Below are positions 14,784-23,171 of a stretch of DNA of 26,820 bases, one piece after another. The position numbers were made by a program, and so were the translations under genes. The DNA comes from Planctomycetaceae bacterium (GTDB taxonomy: Bacteria > Planctomycetota > Planctomycetia > Pirellulales > Thermoguttaceae), in the NCBI GenBank assembly GCA_031288955.1, contig JAITQJ010000256.1, positions 1 to 26,820 on the forward strand. The letters run 5' to 3'. Under the pieces are notes generated by a model. That model did not search any database, had not been told where the DNA came from, and saw only the letters and a program-made list of their open reading frames with translations. The stretch's first letter is position 1, and every line of letters begins with the position of its first letter.

Positions 14784-15710
14784 ATGTTTGCACTAGTTAT
14801 TCCGTCCTGGATTCAGGCATTACAGTACATTGACCTCGGCGTATTAGGAACGTTTATCCTCTTTGCCGCTGCCGTCCTGTCCATTCGGCACTTCCTGCCG
14901 AAAGTCGGTGCCGTCGCTTGGATTACCGCAAAAGAGTCGCTCTTTCAGCCGCTTTTCATTATCTTGACACTCGTCGGACTCACCGTCATCTTCACGTTCC
15001 TGATTCTGCCCTATAACACTCTCGGCGAAGATATTAAACTGTTTATCACACAAGGCTTGACAGTCATTAAACTTTTCGCCGCCTTCCTCGCCGTTTGGGC
15101 CGCCAGTACAACGATTGCCGATGAACTCGACGGGAAAACCGCCCTGATGGCTTTGTCGAAACCTTTGAGCCGGACCAAGTTTATCGTCGGAAAATACTTC
15201 GGCGTGATGATTGCCGTAACGCTGTTGTTCCTGATTTTAGGCTCTTTTTTCCTCAACAGCGTTTCCTATAAATGTGTTTATGATGCCCGCGAAACCGCCA
15301 AAGATGTACCGACGGCGATTGAATGTTTTGCCGTTGTGTATGAGTTGCTGCCCGGTATGGTTCTTGCTTATTTAGAGACGATTATTTTAGCGGCAATCGC
15401 CATTGCTCTGTCAACACGGCTGCCGCTGCTGCCGAACCTGACGTTGATGCTTATCATTTATTTGCTTGGAAATATCGTGCCGGTTATTGTGCAGTCATCG
15501 GCGGGACAAATCCCGATGGTCGTTTTCGTTGCTAATATCATTAGTGCGGTGCTGCCGTGCCTTGACCATTTCAGTATGGAAACAGCGGTCGCAATGGAAC
15601 GTGCCGTTCCGTGGAAGTACGTCGGCTTCGCTGCCGGTTACGCAGGACTTTACTGTCTTGCGACGCTTTTTGTGTCCCTTTTACTTTTTGAAAAACGGGA
15701 TTTAGCGTAA
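14784..15710 (+). CDS. ABC-2 type transporter permease, orphan
   Basis: 308 residues with about six membrane segments. The cytoplasmic motif ADELDGKTALMALSKPLSRTKFIVGKYFG (about 112-140) is the mark of ABC-2 permeases related to copper/nitrous-oxide NosY and to bacterial multi-gene exporters. No ATPase is adjacent: the one at 17516 has its own permease. Substrate unknown. It is divergent from nifH across 300 bases of regulatory DNA, has its own sigma-70-like promoter, and shows no sign of belonging to the nif system. Confidence 0.85.
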   Translation: MFALVIPSWIQALQYIDLGVLGTFILFAAAVLSIRHFLPKVGAVAWITAKESLFQPLFIILTLVGLTVIFTFLILPYNTLGEDIKLFITQGLTVIKLFAAFLAVWAASTTIADELDGKTALMALSKPLSRTKFIVGKYFGVMIAVTLLFLILGSFFLNSVSYKCVYDARETAKDVPTAIECFAVVYELLPGMVLAYLETIILAAIAIALSTRLPLLPNLTLMLIIYLLGNIVPVIVQSSAGQIPMVVFVANIISAVLPCLDHFSMETAVAMERAVPWKYVGFAAGYAGLYCLATLFVSLLLFEKRDLA

Positions 15711-15753
15711 ACGATGTCCTTACGTTCCCGCTTGCGTTCCTTTTTCCCGCCGC

Positions 15754-15824
15754 CGGTGCCTAATTTACGGAGTGACCGCAATCATTGAGTTCATTTTGTG
15801 CAATACCGTCTCAATGCGGCACCG
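15754..15824. terminator. Nested inverted repeats between convergent permease and protease genes
   Basis: Outer arms CGGTGCC (15754-15760) and GGCACCG (15818-15824); inner arms CATTGAG (15783-15789) and CTCAATG (15810-15816); all perfect. The structure spans the stop of the minus-strand gene. It may serve as a two-way terminator or 3' stabiliser; no long U-tract follows on either strand. Confidence 0.4.
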
Positions 15825-16953
15825 ATAACGATACCGGACGCTGACCGGCAACAGACGGTTCCGCCGGCTTCGATTTCGTTTCGTGCGACGAAAATATCAC
15901 AGGGTCATATTCCTGCGCTGACGAAGTGTTCTTCGCAAGCGAATCAATAAACTCGTCCGACGTGTTATTCAGATAGATTACGTCAATCGGTACATCAGGA
16001 TTACGGCGTGATTTCACTATCAAAACGATTTCATTGCCGTCCTGTTTCAAACGTTTGACTTCGTCCAGTGTCGCTTTTTCCTTCGGCGTAATCGTTTTTT
16101 GCGATGTTGTCTTTGCCGTCTCCGCCGGTACATTCGCCGTAAAAACATCCGCAACTTTCGGCTGCGATTCGGCTGCCGCCGGTAATGCTTCAAGCGGTTT
16201 GAGCGGCGAACGCCGTTGTTTCATTCCCGCATCAACGGTACGGACAAGCGTATCATTTGCCGGCAGCAGTTTTGTGTCAATCTCTTTTTTATAAATATCC
16301 GTTAAACGGCGTTGGTCGAGTACATAGCGGATGACGGACGGCGGAACAAATTGCCCGTCATTTTCAACGGGGTCTGCTGTATTACAAACGCCGATGAGAT
16401 AGCCTTCTGTGCTGAACAAACCGCCGCCGCTGCGTCCGCTGACCGGTGCGCCGCTGACCTGTACATAATGAAACGCTACGGCATTGTTTTGCGGCGTTCC
16501 GACCCGGTCGGTTGACATTACCGTATGCGTACGGACTGTCGGCTGTCCGCCGCCGTCGCAGCCGACGCTCAACGCCGGCTGGTCTTTTCGGATAACGTAA
16601 TGTTCAGGAGCAATGGCAGCGGCGGTAACAGGACACGGCGGACGAATCGCGACGAGTGCCAGGTCTATTTCGAGGTCATAATAGAGGCAGCGTCCTAAAA
16701 CCGTCACGTTAGAACTGCCGTTGAACAGATGAACTTCAATGTTGCCTTGCCCCTGTGAATCACGAAAGATATGCCCGCAGGTCAGCACGAGGGCTTCGCC
16801 GCTTCGGGTATCGATAATTGTACCGGTTCCCCAACTATGAGCATTTGCGGCATCGACACGTAATTTGACGGAAGCATTGATAAGCGGATTATCTGAAGCG
16901 TAAGTTAATGAACAGACAAACAACACCGATACAATGATTGACAGCCGCAGCAT
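15811..16953 (-). CDS. Secreted trypsin-like serine protease-fold protein
   Basis: 380 residues. A signal peptide is clear (MLRLSIIVSVLFVCSLTYA, cleavage near 19-20). The trypsin-like domain has an intact triad: H61 in TCGHIF, D97 in EIDLALV, S175 in SGRSGGGLF, so activity is plausible. The C-terminal third has a low-complexity linker and a short alpha/beta segment (EIVLIVKSRRNPDVPIDV) I do not recognise. The start at 16953 is chosen over 16995 because AAGGAGG lies just upstream of it and the signal peptide then begins properly. Substrate unknown. A perfect palindrome and a promoter lie upstream. Confidence 0.85.
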   Translation of the reverse strand: MLRLSIIVSVLFVCSLTYASDNPLINASVKLRVDAANAHSWGTGTIIDTRSGEALVLTCGHIFRDSQGQGNIEVHLFNGSSNVTVLGRCLYYDLEIDLALVAIRPPCPVTAAAIAPEHYVIRKDQPALSVGCDGGGQPTVRTHTVMSTDRVGTPQNNAVAFHYVQVSGAPVSGRSGGGLFSTEGYLIGVCNTADPVENDGQFVPPSVIRYVLDQRRLTDIYKKEIDTKLLPANDTLVRTVDAGMKQRRSPLKPLEALPAAAESQPKVADVFTANVPAETAKTTSQKTITPKEKATLDEVKRLKQDGNEIVLIVKSRRNPDVPIDVIYLNNTSDEFIDSLAKNTSSAQEYDPVIFSSHETKSKPAEPSVAGQRPVSLSVPH

Positions 16954-16978
16954 AAAATAGAGCCTCCTTGCTCGCAAA

Positions 16979-16996
16979 GATGTCATCCTTGACATC
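16979..16996. promoter_or_regulatory. Palindrome in the protease leader, possible operator or hairpin
   Basis: GATGTCA and TGACATC are perfect 7-base arms around four bases, between the promoter (17017-17045) and the ribosome-binding site of the protease gene. It could bind a dimeric regulator or form a leader hairpin. Confidence 0.35.
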
Positions 16997-17016
16997 CGTT
17001 TGACTAATGTTGCGGA

Positions 17017-17045
17017 AGTGTAATGAAAAAAACCGCATAAGGCAA
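17017..17045 (-). promoter_or_regulatory. Sigma-70-like promoter of the protease gene
   Basis: On the minus strand: TTGCCT (17040-17045), 17-base spacer, TACACT (17017-17022). The -35 box TTGCCT is the same as in the 125-153 promoter. Confidence 0.45.
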
Positions 17046-17076
17046 GAGGAATTTTTTGTCATTTTTTACCCCCCTC

Positions 17077-17105
17077 TTGACAATCATTTCGTTCTAGTGT
17101 ATTAT
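17077..17105 (+). promoter_or_regulatory. Strong sigma-70 promoter of the GntR-ABC operon
   Basis: A consensus TTGACA (17077-17082), 17-base spacer and TATTAT (17100-17105). The start would be near 17112, so the GntR message has a leader of only about 20 bases without a clear ribosome-binding site. Confidence 0.75.
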
Positions 17106-17117
17106 TAAAGTAATACA
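17098..17117. promoter_or_regulatory. Perfect inverted repeat over the -10 box, probable GntR/YtrA operator
   Basis: TGTATTA and TAATACA, perfect 7-base arms around six bases, cover the -10 element and the transcript start. YtrA-type GntR regulators repress their own ABC operons from such sites, so autoregulation by the gene at 17132 is the simplest reading. Confidence 0.6.
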
Positions 17118-17131
17118 ATAATATATCCGAT

Positions 17132-17509
17132 ATGTTTATCGAAATAGACCCCCAATCGCCGCAGCCGATTTTTGAACAAATCGCCCTGCAAATCAAGTTT
17201 GCCGTCGCCGCTGGAACCGTCCGCTCCGATGAATTTGTGCCGTCTGTGCGCGAACTTGCAACCAGTTTGGCACTCAATCCTAACACCATTGCCCGCGCTT
17301 ACCGGGAACTACAGAACGAAAATATCATCGCCGCACAACGCGGTATCGGACTTGTCGTTGTTCCCGGAGCAAAAGAAATCTGCATAGAACAGCGGCAGGA
17401 TTACTTCGCCAAAAAATTTAATGATTTTATCAACGAAACCGAACGGAGCCGGCTCAGCAAAGACGACGTAAAACAAATCGTCAGCCGCGCTATGAACATT
17501 AACAAATAA
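17132..17509 (+). CDS. GntR-family (YtrA-type) transcriptional regulator
   Basis: 125 residues. A winged helix (about 8-75) with PIFEQIALQIKFAVAAGTV, then PSVRELATSLALNPNTIARAYRELQNENII, the standard GntR DNA-binding pattern. The short helical tail, without an effector domain, marks the YtrA subfamily, whose members usually control adjacent ABC exporters. The next gene, six bases on, is such an ATPase. Effector unknown; in Bacillus YtrA responds to cell-wall antibiotics, but that cannot be transferred here. Confidence 0.9.
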   Translation: MFIEIDPQSPQPIFEQIALQIKFAVAAGTVRSDEFVPSVRELATSLALNPNTIARAYRELQNENIIAAQRGIGLVVVPGAKEICIEQRQDYFAKKFNDFINETERSRLSKDDVKQIVSRAMNINK

Positions 17510-17515
17510 ATACCA

Positions 17516-18391
17516 ATGACTATCATCGACTTCCAAAATGTCACGAAAACGTTCCGCCGGACGGCGGCATTAGACAACATTTCGTTTCAGGTGCCGCCCG
17601 GTACCGTCTTTGCGCTGCTCGGCGAAAACGGTGCCGGTAAAACAACCGCTATCCGCATTATGCTCGGTCTTTGCAAACCCGACCAGGGGACAAGTACCGT
17701 TCTCGGACTCAACAGCCGCAAAGATGACCTGAAAATCCGTCAGACACTCGGCTATGTTCCCGAACAGCCCGTTCTGTACGATTGGATGACGGCGGAACAA
17801 ACCGGACACTTTGCCGCCGCTTTTTATCCCGACGGATTTCAGCGGCGGTATCAAACGTTCCTAACCGAACACGATGTACCGGCAGCGGCGAAGATTAGAA
17901 CGCTTTCCAAAGGACAGCGGGCGAAAGTTTCGCTGGCATTAGCACTGGCACACGACCCCGAATTGCTGATACTGGACGAACCGACTTCCGGTTTGGATGC
18001 GCTTGTCCGGCGGCAATTTTTGGAAAGTATGATTGACCGGGCGGCTTCGGGAAAAACCGTGTTTTTGTCCTCGCATCAAATCGGCGAAGTCGAACGTGTT
18101 GCCGATACGGTGGCGATTTTGAAGAAGTCGAAACTTCTGCTCGTTGAACCGCTGGAGTCCTTAAAAAAGAGGACGCATTTAATTACCGTTACATTAAATA
18201 ACGATGAACCGCTGGCAAACGTTCCGCTCGAAACGGTCATCGAAACGCAAAAATCGGGACGGGAATTACGCTTTGTCGGACACGGACTCGCCGGCGGCAG
18301 CGAAACGTTTTTTCAATCGCATCCGAACATTGCCCGATACGAAATCCGGACTCCGTCGCTGGAAGAGATATTTTTAGGCTATATGCGTTAA
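17516..18391 (+). CDS. ABC transporter ATP-binding protein
   Basis: 291 residues. Walker A GENGAGKT (36-43), signature LSKGQ (130-134), Walker B LLILDEP (150-156), and the H-loop SSH are intact; this is the CcmA/drug-export (YtrB-like) type. The C-terminal 75 residues form a small accessory domain. It works with the permease encoded 19 bases downstream under the GntR regulator. Export of an unknown compound is the likely role. Confidence 0.92.
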   Translation: MTIIDFQNVTKTFRRTAALDNISFQVPPGTVFALLGENGAGKTTAIRIMLGLCKPDQGTSTVLGLNSRKDDLKIRQTLGYVPEQPVLYDWMTAEQTGHFAAAFYPDGFQRRYQTFLTEHDVPAAAKIRTLSKGQRAKVSLALALAHDPELLILDEPTSGLDALVRRQFLESMIDRAASGKTVFLSSHQIGEVERVADTVAILKKSKLLLVEPLESLKKRTHLITVTLNNDEPLANVPLETVIETQKSGRELRFVGHGLAGGSETFFQSHPNIARYEIRTPSLEEIFLGYMR

Positions 18392-18410
18392 CCGTTAACT
18401 CCCTATTACA

Positions 18411-19895
18411 ATGCAGACATTATCATCAATAAGACCGATATTCCTCAAGGAACAGCAGCGGTACGCGTGGTTTGCCGCTGCGGTTGCCGTTCAGATTATT
18501 GCAACACATTATCTCATCTTCATTGCTTCGGCAATGCATAGTACGGTACCGCCCGTTTCGTATTTCACTTTTGCGCTTTGCAGCACAGTCTTGTTTGCCG
18601 GTGCTGTTTCAGCGGCATCTTTTGCCAGCGAAGCCGAAACAAAAACGATAGGTCTGCTGCGCCGCTTTCCGGTAAACGTTCAAATCATTGCGGCAGGAAA
18701 GACCGCTTGGGTTTTTGCGGCGGTGTTTTGCGTTTTGACTGTAACGCTTCTTTCAGCAGCGGTTTTTGATTATTTCAGCATTCACAACATTGACTCACCG
18801 GGGGAGATTGGGAAAGATATTGCGATATTCGGTACGGGTATTCTCGAAACCGCTGTTTGGGGGCTTTTTTGGTCGCCCCGCTGCCGCAATCAGGCGCAGG
18901 CTTTACCGGCAACATATCTTTGTGCGGCAGTCTGCTGCTGGTGCATTGCGAAGTTTATGTCGGATAGTGTACTCGGTCTTGATGTGGATATTGATGTGCT
19001 TTATCGGGCAGTCCCGTACCGGCTCATTGCTGTTGCCGTTGTTGCGGTTTTCGCCGTTAGAAATATGCTGCATTGGTTTGCGCTAGAAGGCGAAAAAGAA
19101 TTTGTGCATAACACAGCCGCCCGTCATTCTTCCGGTGCATCGGGAAACTACCGGATACCAACACCGTTCGGCGCATTACTCCGTTTGTCGCTTCGTCAGT
19201 CCCGCTGGCAGTATCTCGGCGGCATCGTTGGAACAGCACTTGCCTGCTCGTGTATGAGCGGAGTTTGGGATTATCTGTCATTGTATTTGTTATCGGTTCT
19301 TTTCATCTGTATCAGCGTTGTCTTATTAGGGACAATGTTTGTAACGGTATTCAATGCCGACCAGCGAAACGGTTCGTACCGGTTATTGAGCCGCTTGGGC
19401 GTTTCCGGCGGACAATTTTGGCTGAGCCGAATGTTACCTGCACTGTTAATTTATCTGCCGGTACCGATTCTGCATTGTTGTATTGGTTTTATGATGAACG
19501 GCATACATTGGAACGCAACCGCGATGATTTGTGCGATGCTGTCGTCGTTGTCATTCTATTTGCTGCCGTTTGCTATCGGAACGTGTTGGTCAATGTTTTG
19601 CCGGCAAACGATAACGGCAGCAGCGGCAGCGATAGCGTGCTGTGTGTTGCTGCAATCGCTGTTAACGTTCATCTTTTGGTCAGCCGTATGTCAGCCGTCT
19701 TTGATTGCCGTGACGGTATTGCTGCTTGATTATGTGTTGTTCTGGGCATCTTGGCAGCGTGCGGAGTATTTACTTCGGGACCAAACAACAGTGTCAAGTT
19801 ATGTGAAGCCGCTGCTGCCGTTTTTGATAATGTTAACGCTGCTCATCATTCTCGGTTTCATTGTACAGTATCGTTCGATGTTTGTATCATTTTGA
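18411..19895 (+). CDS. Large ABC permease, partner of the ATPase at 17516
   Basis: 494 residues, about twelve hydrophobic segments, so roughly two six-helix halves in one chain. No soluble domain. The sequence is weakly conserved and I assign it by position (19 bases after the ATPase) and topology. The first half contains the cytoplasmic segment ASEAETKTIGLLRRFPVN, and the second half NADQRNGSYRLLSRLGVS, both resembling the coupling region of ABC-2 permeases. The substrate is unknown. A small perfect palindrome (19884-19898) overlaps the stop codon. Confidence 0.8.
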   Translation: MQTLSSIRPIFLKEQQRYAWFAAAVAVQIIATHYLIFIASAMHSTVPPVSYFTFALCSTVLFAGAVSAASFASEAETKTIGLLRRFPVNVQIIAAGKTAWVFAAVFCVLTVTLLSAAVFDYFSIHNIDSPGEIGKDIAIFGTGILETAVWGLFWSPRCRNQAQALPATYLCAAVCCWCIAKFMSDSVLGLDVDIDVLYRAVPYRLIAVAVVAVFAVRNMLHWFALEGEKEFVHNTAARHSSGASGNYRIPTPFGALLRLSLRQSRWQYLGGIVGTALACSCMSGVWDYLSLYLLSVLFICISVVLLGTMFVTVFNADQRNGSYRLLSRLGVSGGQFWLSRMLPALLIYLPVPILHCCIGFMMNGIHWNATAMICAMLSSLSFYLLPFAIGTCWSMFCRQTITAAAAAIACCVLLQSLLTFIFWSAVCQPSLIAVTVLLLDYVLFWASWQRAEYLLRDQTTVSSYVKPLLPFLIMLTLLIILGFIVQYRSMFVSF

Positions 19896-19962
19896 TACGA
19901 GGTTGCCTTGTTGAAATGACAATTCCATTCCTGTGGAGTCCATTTCCGCCGTCTTCTGCCGA

Positions 19963-19991
19963 TTGACAAACGAAGGAATGTAGCGGATAAT
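19963..19991 (+). promoter_or_regulatory. Sigma-70 promoter of the FtsX-type permease, with an inverted repeat over it
   Basis: TTGACA (19963-19968), 17-base spacer, GATAAT (19986-19991). Perfect arms GAATGTA (19976-19982) and TACATTC (20005-20011) flank the -10 box and start point and could be an operator. The 168-base gap holds no gene that I see. Confidence 0.6.
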
Positions 19992-20063
19992 CAGAGGCGG
20001 AGAATACATTCTAACCGCCGTTGTGTCCGTTTTCCTCCCATTATCCATTATCAATTCAAAATA

Positions 20064-21383
20064 ATGCCTCTTTGGAAAATTGCTTACCGCAGTATTCAGT
20101 TTCGTAAAGTTTCGTCCATCCTGACGGCAATTTCAATGTCGCTGGGAGCGGCAATCATCGTTACCGTCCTCGTCATTCACGGCGTTTTAAGCGACTCGTT
20201 CAACAAAGGCGCACAAGGTTACGATTTAATTATCGCCGGAAAAGGTTCGCCGCGGAACGTTGTCTTAAGTACCGTCTTTTATCTCGGCGACCCGGTCGGC
20301 GATGTTCCCGAATCGTATCTGAAAATGTTCCGAAAAGGACAGTATTCGCACCTCGCCGAAGAAGCCATTCCGATTACCATCGGACATCACTTCCGCGGCG
20401 CAACCATCGTCGGTACCTCGCCGGAGTTCTTCTCGAAATTAAAGTATTTCGGCGACAAAACGTACTCCTTTGCCGACGGCGAAAACTTCCGCTTCGGCGC
20501 AGATTATACTGCCGTTGCCGGTTTCCGCGCTGCAAAAAAAGCCGGATTAAAAGTCGGCGATGAATTCACTCCCGAAGCCGCCCAAGATGCCGAAACAGAT
20601 ACACATCACGAACCGTTTAAGGTTGTCGGTATTCTCAATCCAACCGGCACGCCGAACGATGCGGCGATATTTGTGAACATTGACGGCTTTTACGAAATGC
20701 ACTCGCACGGCGAGCATACAGGACATAATCACGAAGGACACGAACACGCCGAAGAGCAGCGGAGGTATTCCGCTATCCTGCTGATGACAAAACAAAACGT
20801 TGTCAAACCGGAAGGAACGGGCATTGACCCGAACGCACCGGATTTTGACCCGTCGAAGATGCTTGCTGAAAGGTCTTATGTGAACATTGACGCAATGCAG
20901 TTGCCGCAGTTATTGGACAAAACAACGGACGTACAGGCGGTATCGCCGGTTCGGGAAATTGCTGATTTGCTTTCGAGCATTGTCGGGAACATTCAAATGG
21001 TGCTGATATTTCTTGCCGTGCTGGTTGTCATTACGGCGGGAATCGGAATGATGACGGCAATTTACAATTCGATGAGTGAACGGAAACAAGAAATAGCAGT
21101 AATGCGGGCTTTGGGCGCACGGCGTTTGACGGTAATGTCGATTATACTGCTGGAATCGATATTGTTATCGCTCGGCGGAGGATTTCTCGGCGTACTATTG
21201 GGACATTTACTCATCGGCGGCATAAGTCCCTGGATTTCGGAATATACGGGCATAATTGTCCGCTGCTGGAATTTTCAATGGACGGAGATGATACTGATAC
21301 CGGGTTTGATTTTATTGGCATCGATTGTTGGTTTCCTTCCGGCACTCGTTGCGTACAAACAAGACGTTGCCGCATCACTGTAA
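20064..21383 (+). CDS. FtsX/MacB-type ABC permease with a histidine-rich loop
   Basis: 439 residues: one membrane helix at about 18-42, a large extracytoplasmic domain (about 45-305), then three helices (starting near 310, 350 and 405), the MacB/LolC layout. The external domain opens with LIIAGKGSPRNVVLSTVFYLGD, as in permeases reported near zinc-responsive genes in Gram-negatives (recalled, not checked). Residues 213-228 carry seven histidines in sixteen (HSHGEHTGHNHEGHEH), a likely metal-binding stretch. A MacB-type permease needs a separate ATPase; none is adjacent, so it lies elsewhere in the genome or outside the window. It has its own promoter. A link to divalent metal handling is inferred. 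Confidence 0.85.
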   Translation: MPLWKIAYRSIQFRKVSSILTAISMSLGAAIIVTVLVIHGVLSDSFNKGAQGYDLIIAGKGSPRNVVLSTVFYLGDPVGDVPESYLKMFRKGQYSHLAEEAIPITIGHHFRGATIVGTSPEFFSKLKYFGDKTYSFADGENFRFGADYTAVAGFRAAKKAGLKVGDEFTPEAAQDAETDTHHEPFKVVGILNPTGTPNDAAIFVNIDGFYEMHSHGEHTGHNHEGHEHAEEQRRYSAILLMTKQNVVKPEGTGIDPNAPDFDPSKMLAERSYVNIDAMQLPQLLDKTTDVQAVSPVREIADLLSSIVGNIQMVLIFLAVLVVITAGIGMMTAIYNSMSERKQEIAVMRALGARRLTVMSIILLESILLSLGGGFLGVLLGHLLIGGISPWISEYTGIIVRCWNFQWTEMILIPGLILLASIVGFLPALVAYKQDVAASL

Positions 21384-21400
21384 CGACACTGTAACAACAA

Positions 21401-21952
21401 TCACACAATCCAATCAATGCTTTGCATTGCTTCCAGCGTGTTGCCGAAGAGGTCGTCGAGCGTCCAATCAAGGAGTTCGGCTCCCCGCCTGATAACATCA
21501 CGGGAACAGCCGGCGGCAAAGGCGGGAGTCTTGAACTTTTTGGCAATCGACCGGATTTCCATATCCCGGATACTTTTTGACGGACGCATCAGTGCAACCG
21601 CTCCGATAAGACCGGTCAATTCGTCCGTTGCGTAAAGAATCTTTTCCATACGGTGTTCGGGCTTAATATCCACAGTCAGCATCCAGCCGTGTGATGCCGT
21701 TGCCCGAATGATTGCCGCATCGACACCGTGCTGTGCCATAATGCTTTGCTGGCGGATACAATGTTCGTTCGGATATAGTTCAAAATCAAGGTCGTGGAGT
21801 AAACCGACGATTCCCCAAAATTCTGCCTCTTCTGCAAAGCCTTCCTGCTGTGCAAAATACTTCATCACACCTTCCATCACTTGGGCGTGATAAAGATGAA
21901 ACGGTTCTTTGTTGTACTCGCTCAATAATTGCTGCGCTTCTTCACGGGTCAT
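21401..21952 (-). CDS. HD-domain protein, possible phosphohydrolase
   Basis: 183 residues. H22 (LYHAQVMEG), H53-D54 (GLLHDLDFE), further H in NEHC, SHGWM, and D in ATDELTGLI give the HD superfamily metal site. Proteins of this kind are annotated as HAD/HD hydrolases of unknown substrate. It follows the ThiF-like gene by 28 bases and probably shares its transcript. The end converges on the FtsX permease, 17 bases away. Confidence 0.85.
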   Translation of the reverse strand: MTREEAQQLLSEYNKEPFHLYHAQVMEGVMKYFAQQEGFAEEAEFWGIVGLLHDLDFELYPNEHCIRQQSIMAQHGVDAAIIRATASHGWMLTVDIKPEHRMEKILYATDELTGLIGAVALMRPSKSIRDMEIRSIAKKFKTPAFAAGCSRDVIRRGAELLDWTLDDLFGNTLEAMQSIDWIV

Positions 21953-21980
21953 CTTTTATTTATCCTTTAACGCCGACGCG

Positions 21981-23126
21981 CTAATAACTAATCACGCTGT
22001 CATCAATTTCCGCCGCCCACGCATTCGTGCCGTCTTTAAGGTTCGCCAATTTGCCGTTAAAACCGGCATCTCTTAAAGCCCGAATCGCTAATTCGCTGCG
22101 GATTCCGATTTTGCAAACAAACACATTCAGGACTTGCGCATCAAATTCGTTTTTGCGGCGCACGACCTGTCCGAACGGCACCGTCCGTGAACGCGGCAGC
22201 ATCCCCATTGCCGTCTCGTGAGGTTCCCGAATATCAATAATCTGCACCGTGTCCGGTTTCGTGTCCAGCAGCACTTTCAAATCCGCTGCGTTAATCGATT
22301 CAATCGGTTCATCGTTATCGTGTTTTTTCAATCCGCAAAACTCTTCGTAGTCAACGAGTGCCGTTATCGTTGGATTTTCGCCGCAAATCGGACACTTCGG
22401 GTCTTTACGCAACTTCAATTCCCGAAACTTCATCTTCCAGGCATCAAAGAGCAGGAGCCGTGCTGAAAGCGGTTCGCCGCTGCCGAGCAGCACTTTAATT
22501 GCCTCGTTCGCCTGGATACAACCGATGATGCCGGGCAGAACGCCGAGTACGCCGCCTTCCGAACACGACGGAACCAAACCGGGCGGCGGCGGGGCAGGAT
22601 ACAAACAACGGTAGCACGGACCGTTATTATAATGAAAAACGCTTGCCTGTCCCTCGAAACGGAAAATTGAACCGTAGATATTCGGCTTGTTCAGCAGCAC
22701 GCAGGCATCGTTGACGAGGTACCGTGTTGCGTAATTGTCCGTACCGTCAATGACAACATCAAAGTCCCTAAATATTTTCAATGCGTTTGACGAGTCAAGG
22801 CGGGTCTCAAACGCCTCAACGTTGATGTACGGATTGATGTCTTCGATTCGGTCTCTTGCGGAAGCAATTTTCGGACGCATCAGGTCGCGTGTTCCGTGAA
22901 TGATTTGCCGCTGAAGATTGGTCTCGTCCACAACATCGAAATCCACGAGTCCGAGCGTTCCGACACCGGCAGCGGCAAGATAAAGGGCGACGGGCGAACC
23001 AAGTCCGCCGGTACCGATGACCAGCACGCGGCTGTTCTTGAGACGCTGTTGTCCGGCGAGACCGACTTCCGGTAAAATCAAATGCCGGCTATAACGCGTT
23101 AGTTCTTCTTGTGTTAGTTCCTGCAT
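21981..23126 (-). CDS. ThiF/MoeB-type adenylyltransferase with C-terminal rhodanese domain
   Basis: 381 residues. The E1-like domain has nucleotide loop GTGGLGSP (38-45), zinc pairs C171/C174 (CYRC) and C245/C248 (CPIC), and a candidate catalytic C188 (PSCSEGGVLG). The rhodanese domain (about 280-375) has the active loop CKIGIRS with C338. Such fusions adenylate a ubiquitin-like sulfur carrier (ThiS, MoaD or similar) and pass sulfur to it, for thiamine, molybdopterin or tRNA thiolation. No ThiS or MoaD gene is nearby to choose among these. It is downstream of the sensor kinase by 45 bases. Confidence 0.92.
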   Translation of the reverse strand: MQELTQEELTRYSRHLILPEVGLAGQQRLKNSRVLVIGTGGLGSPVALYLAAAGVGTLGLVDFDVVDETNLQRQIIHGTRDLMRPKIASARDRIEDINPYINVEAFETRLDSSNALKIFRDFDVVIDGTDNYATRYLVNDACVLLNKPNIYGSIFRFEGQASVFHYNNGPCYRCLYPAPPPPGLVPSCSEGGVLGVLPGIIGCIQANEAIKVLLGSGEPLSARLLLFDAWKMKFRELKLRKDPKCPICGENPTITALVDYEEFCGLKKHDNDEPIESINAADLKVLLDTKPDTVQIIDIREPHETAMGMLPRSRTVPFGQVVRRKNEFDAQVLNVFVCKIGIRSELAIRALRDAGFNGKLANLKDGTNAWAAEIDDSVISY

Positions 23127-23171
23127 CGGGAATTATTGGCTGTTTTGCGCATTGTAAGGAAATTCTGCAAA

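Noticed and set aside
16954..16995. Upstream start for the serine protease at 16995
   Set aside because: AAGGAGG precedes the ATG at 16953, which directly begins a signal peptide.
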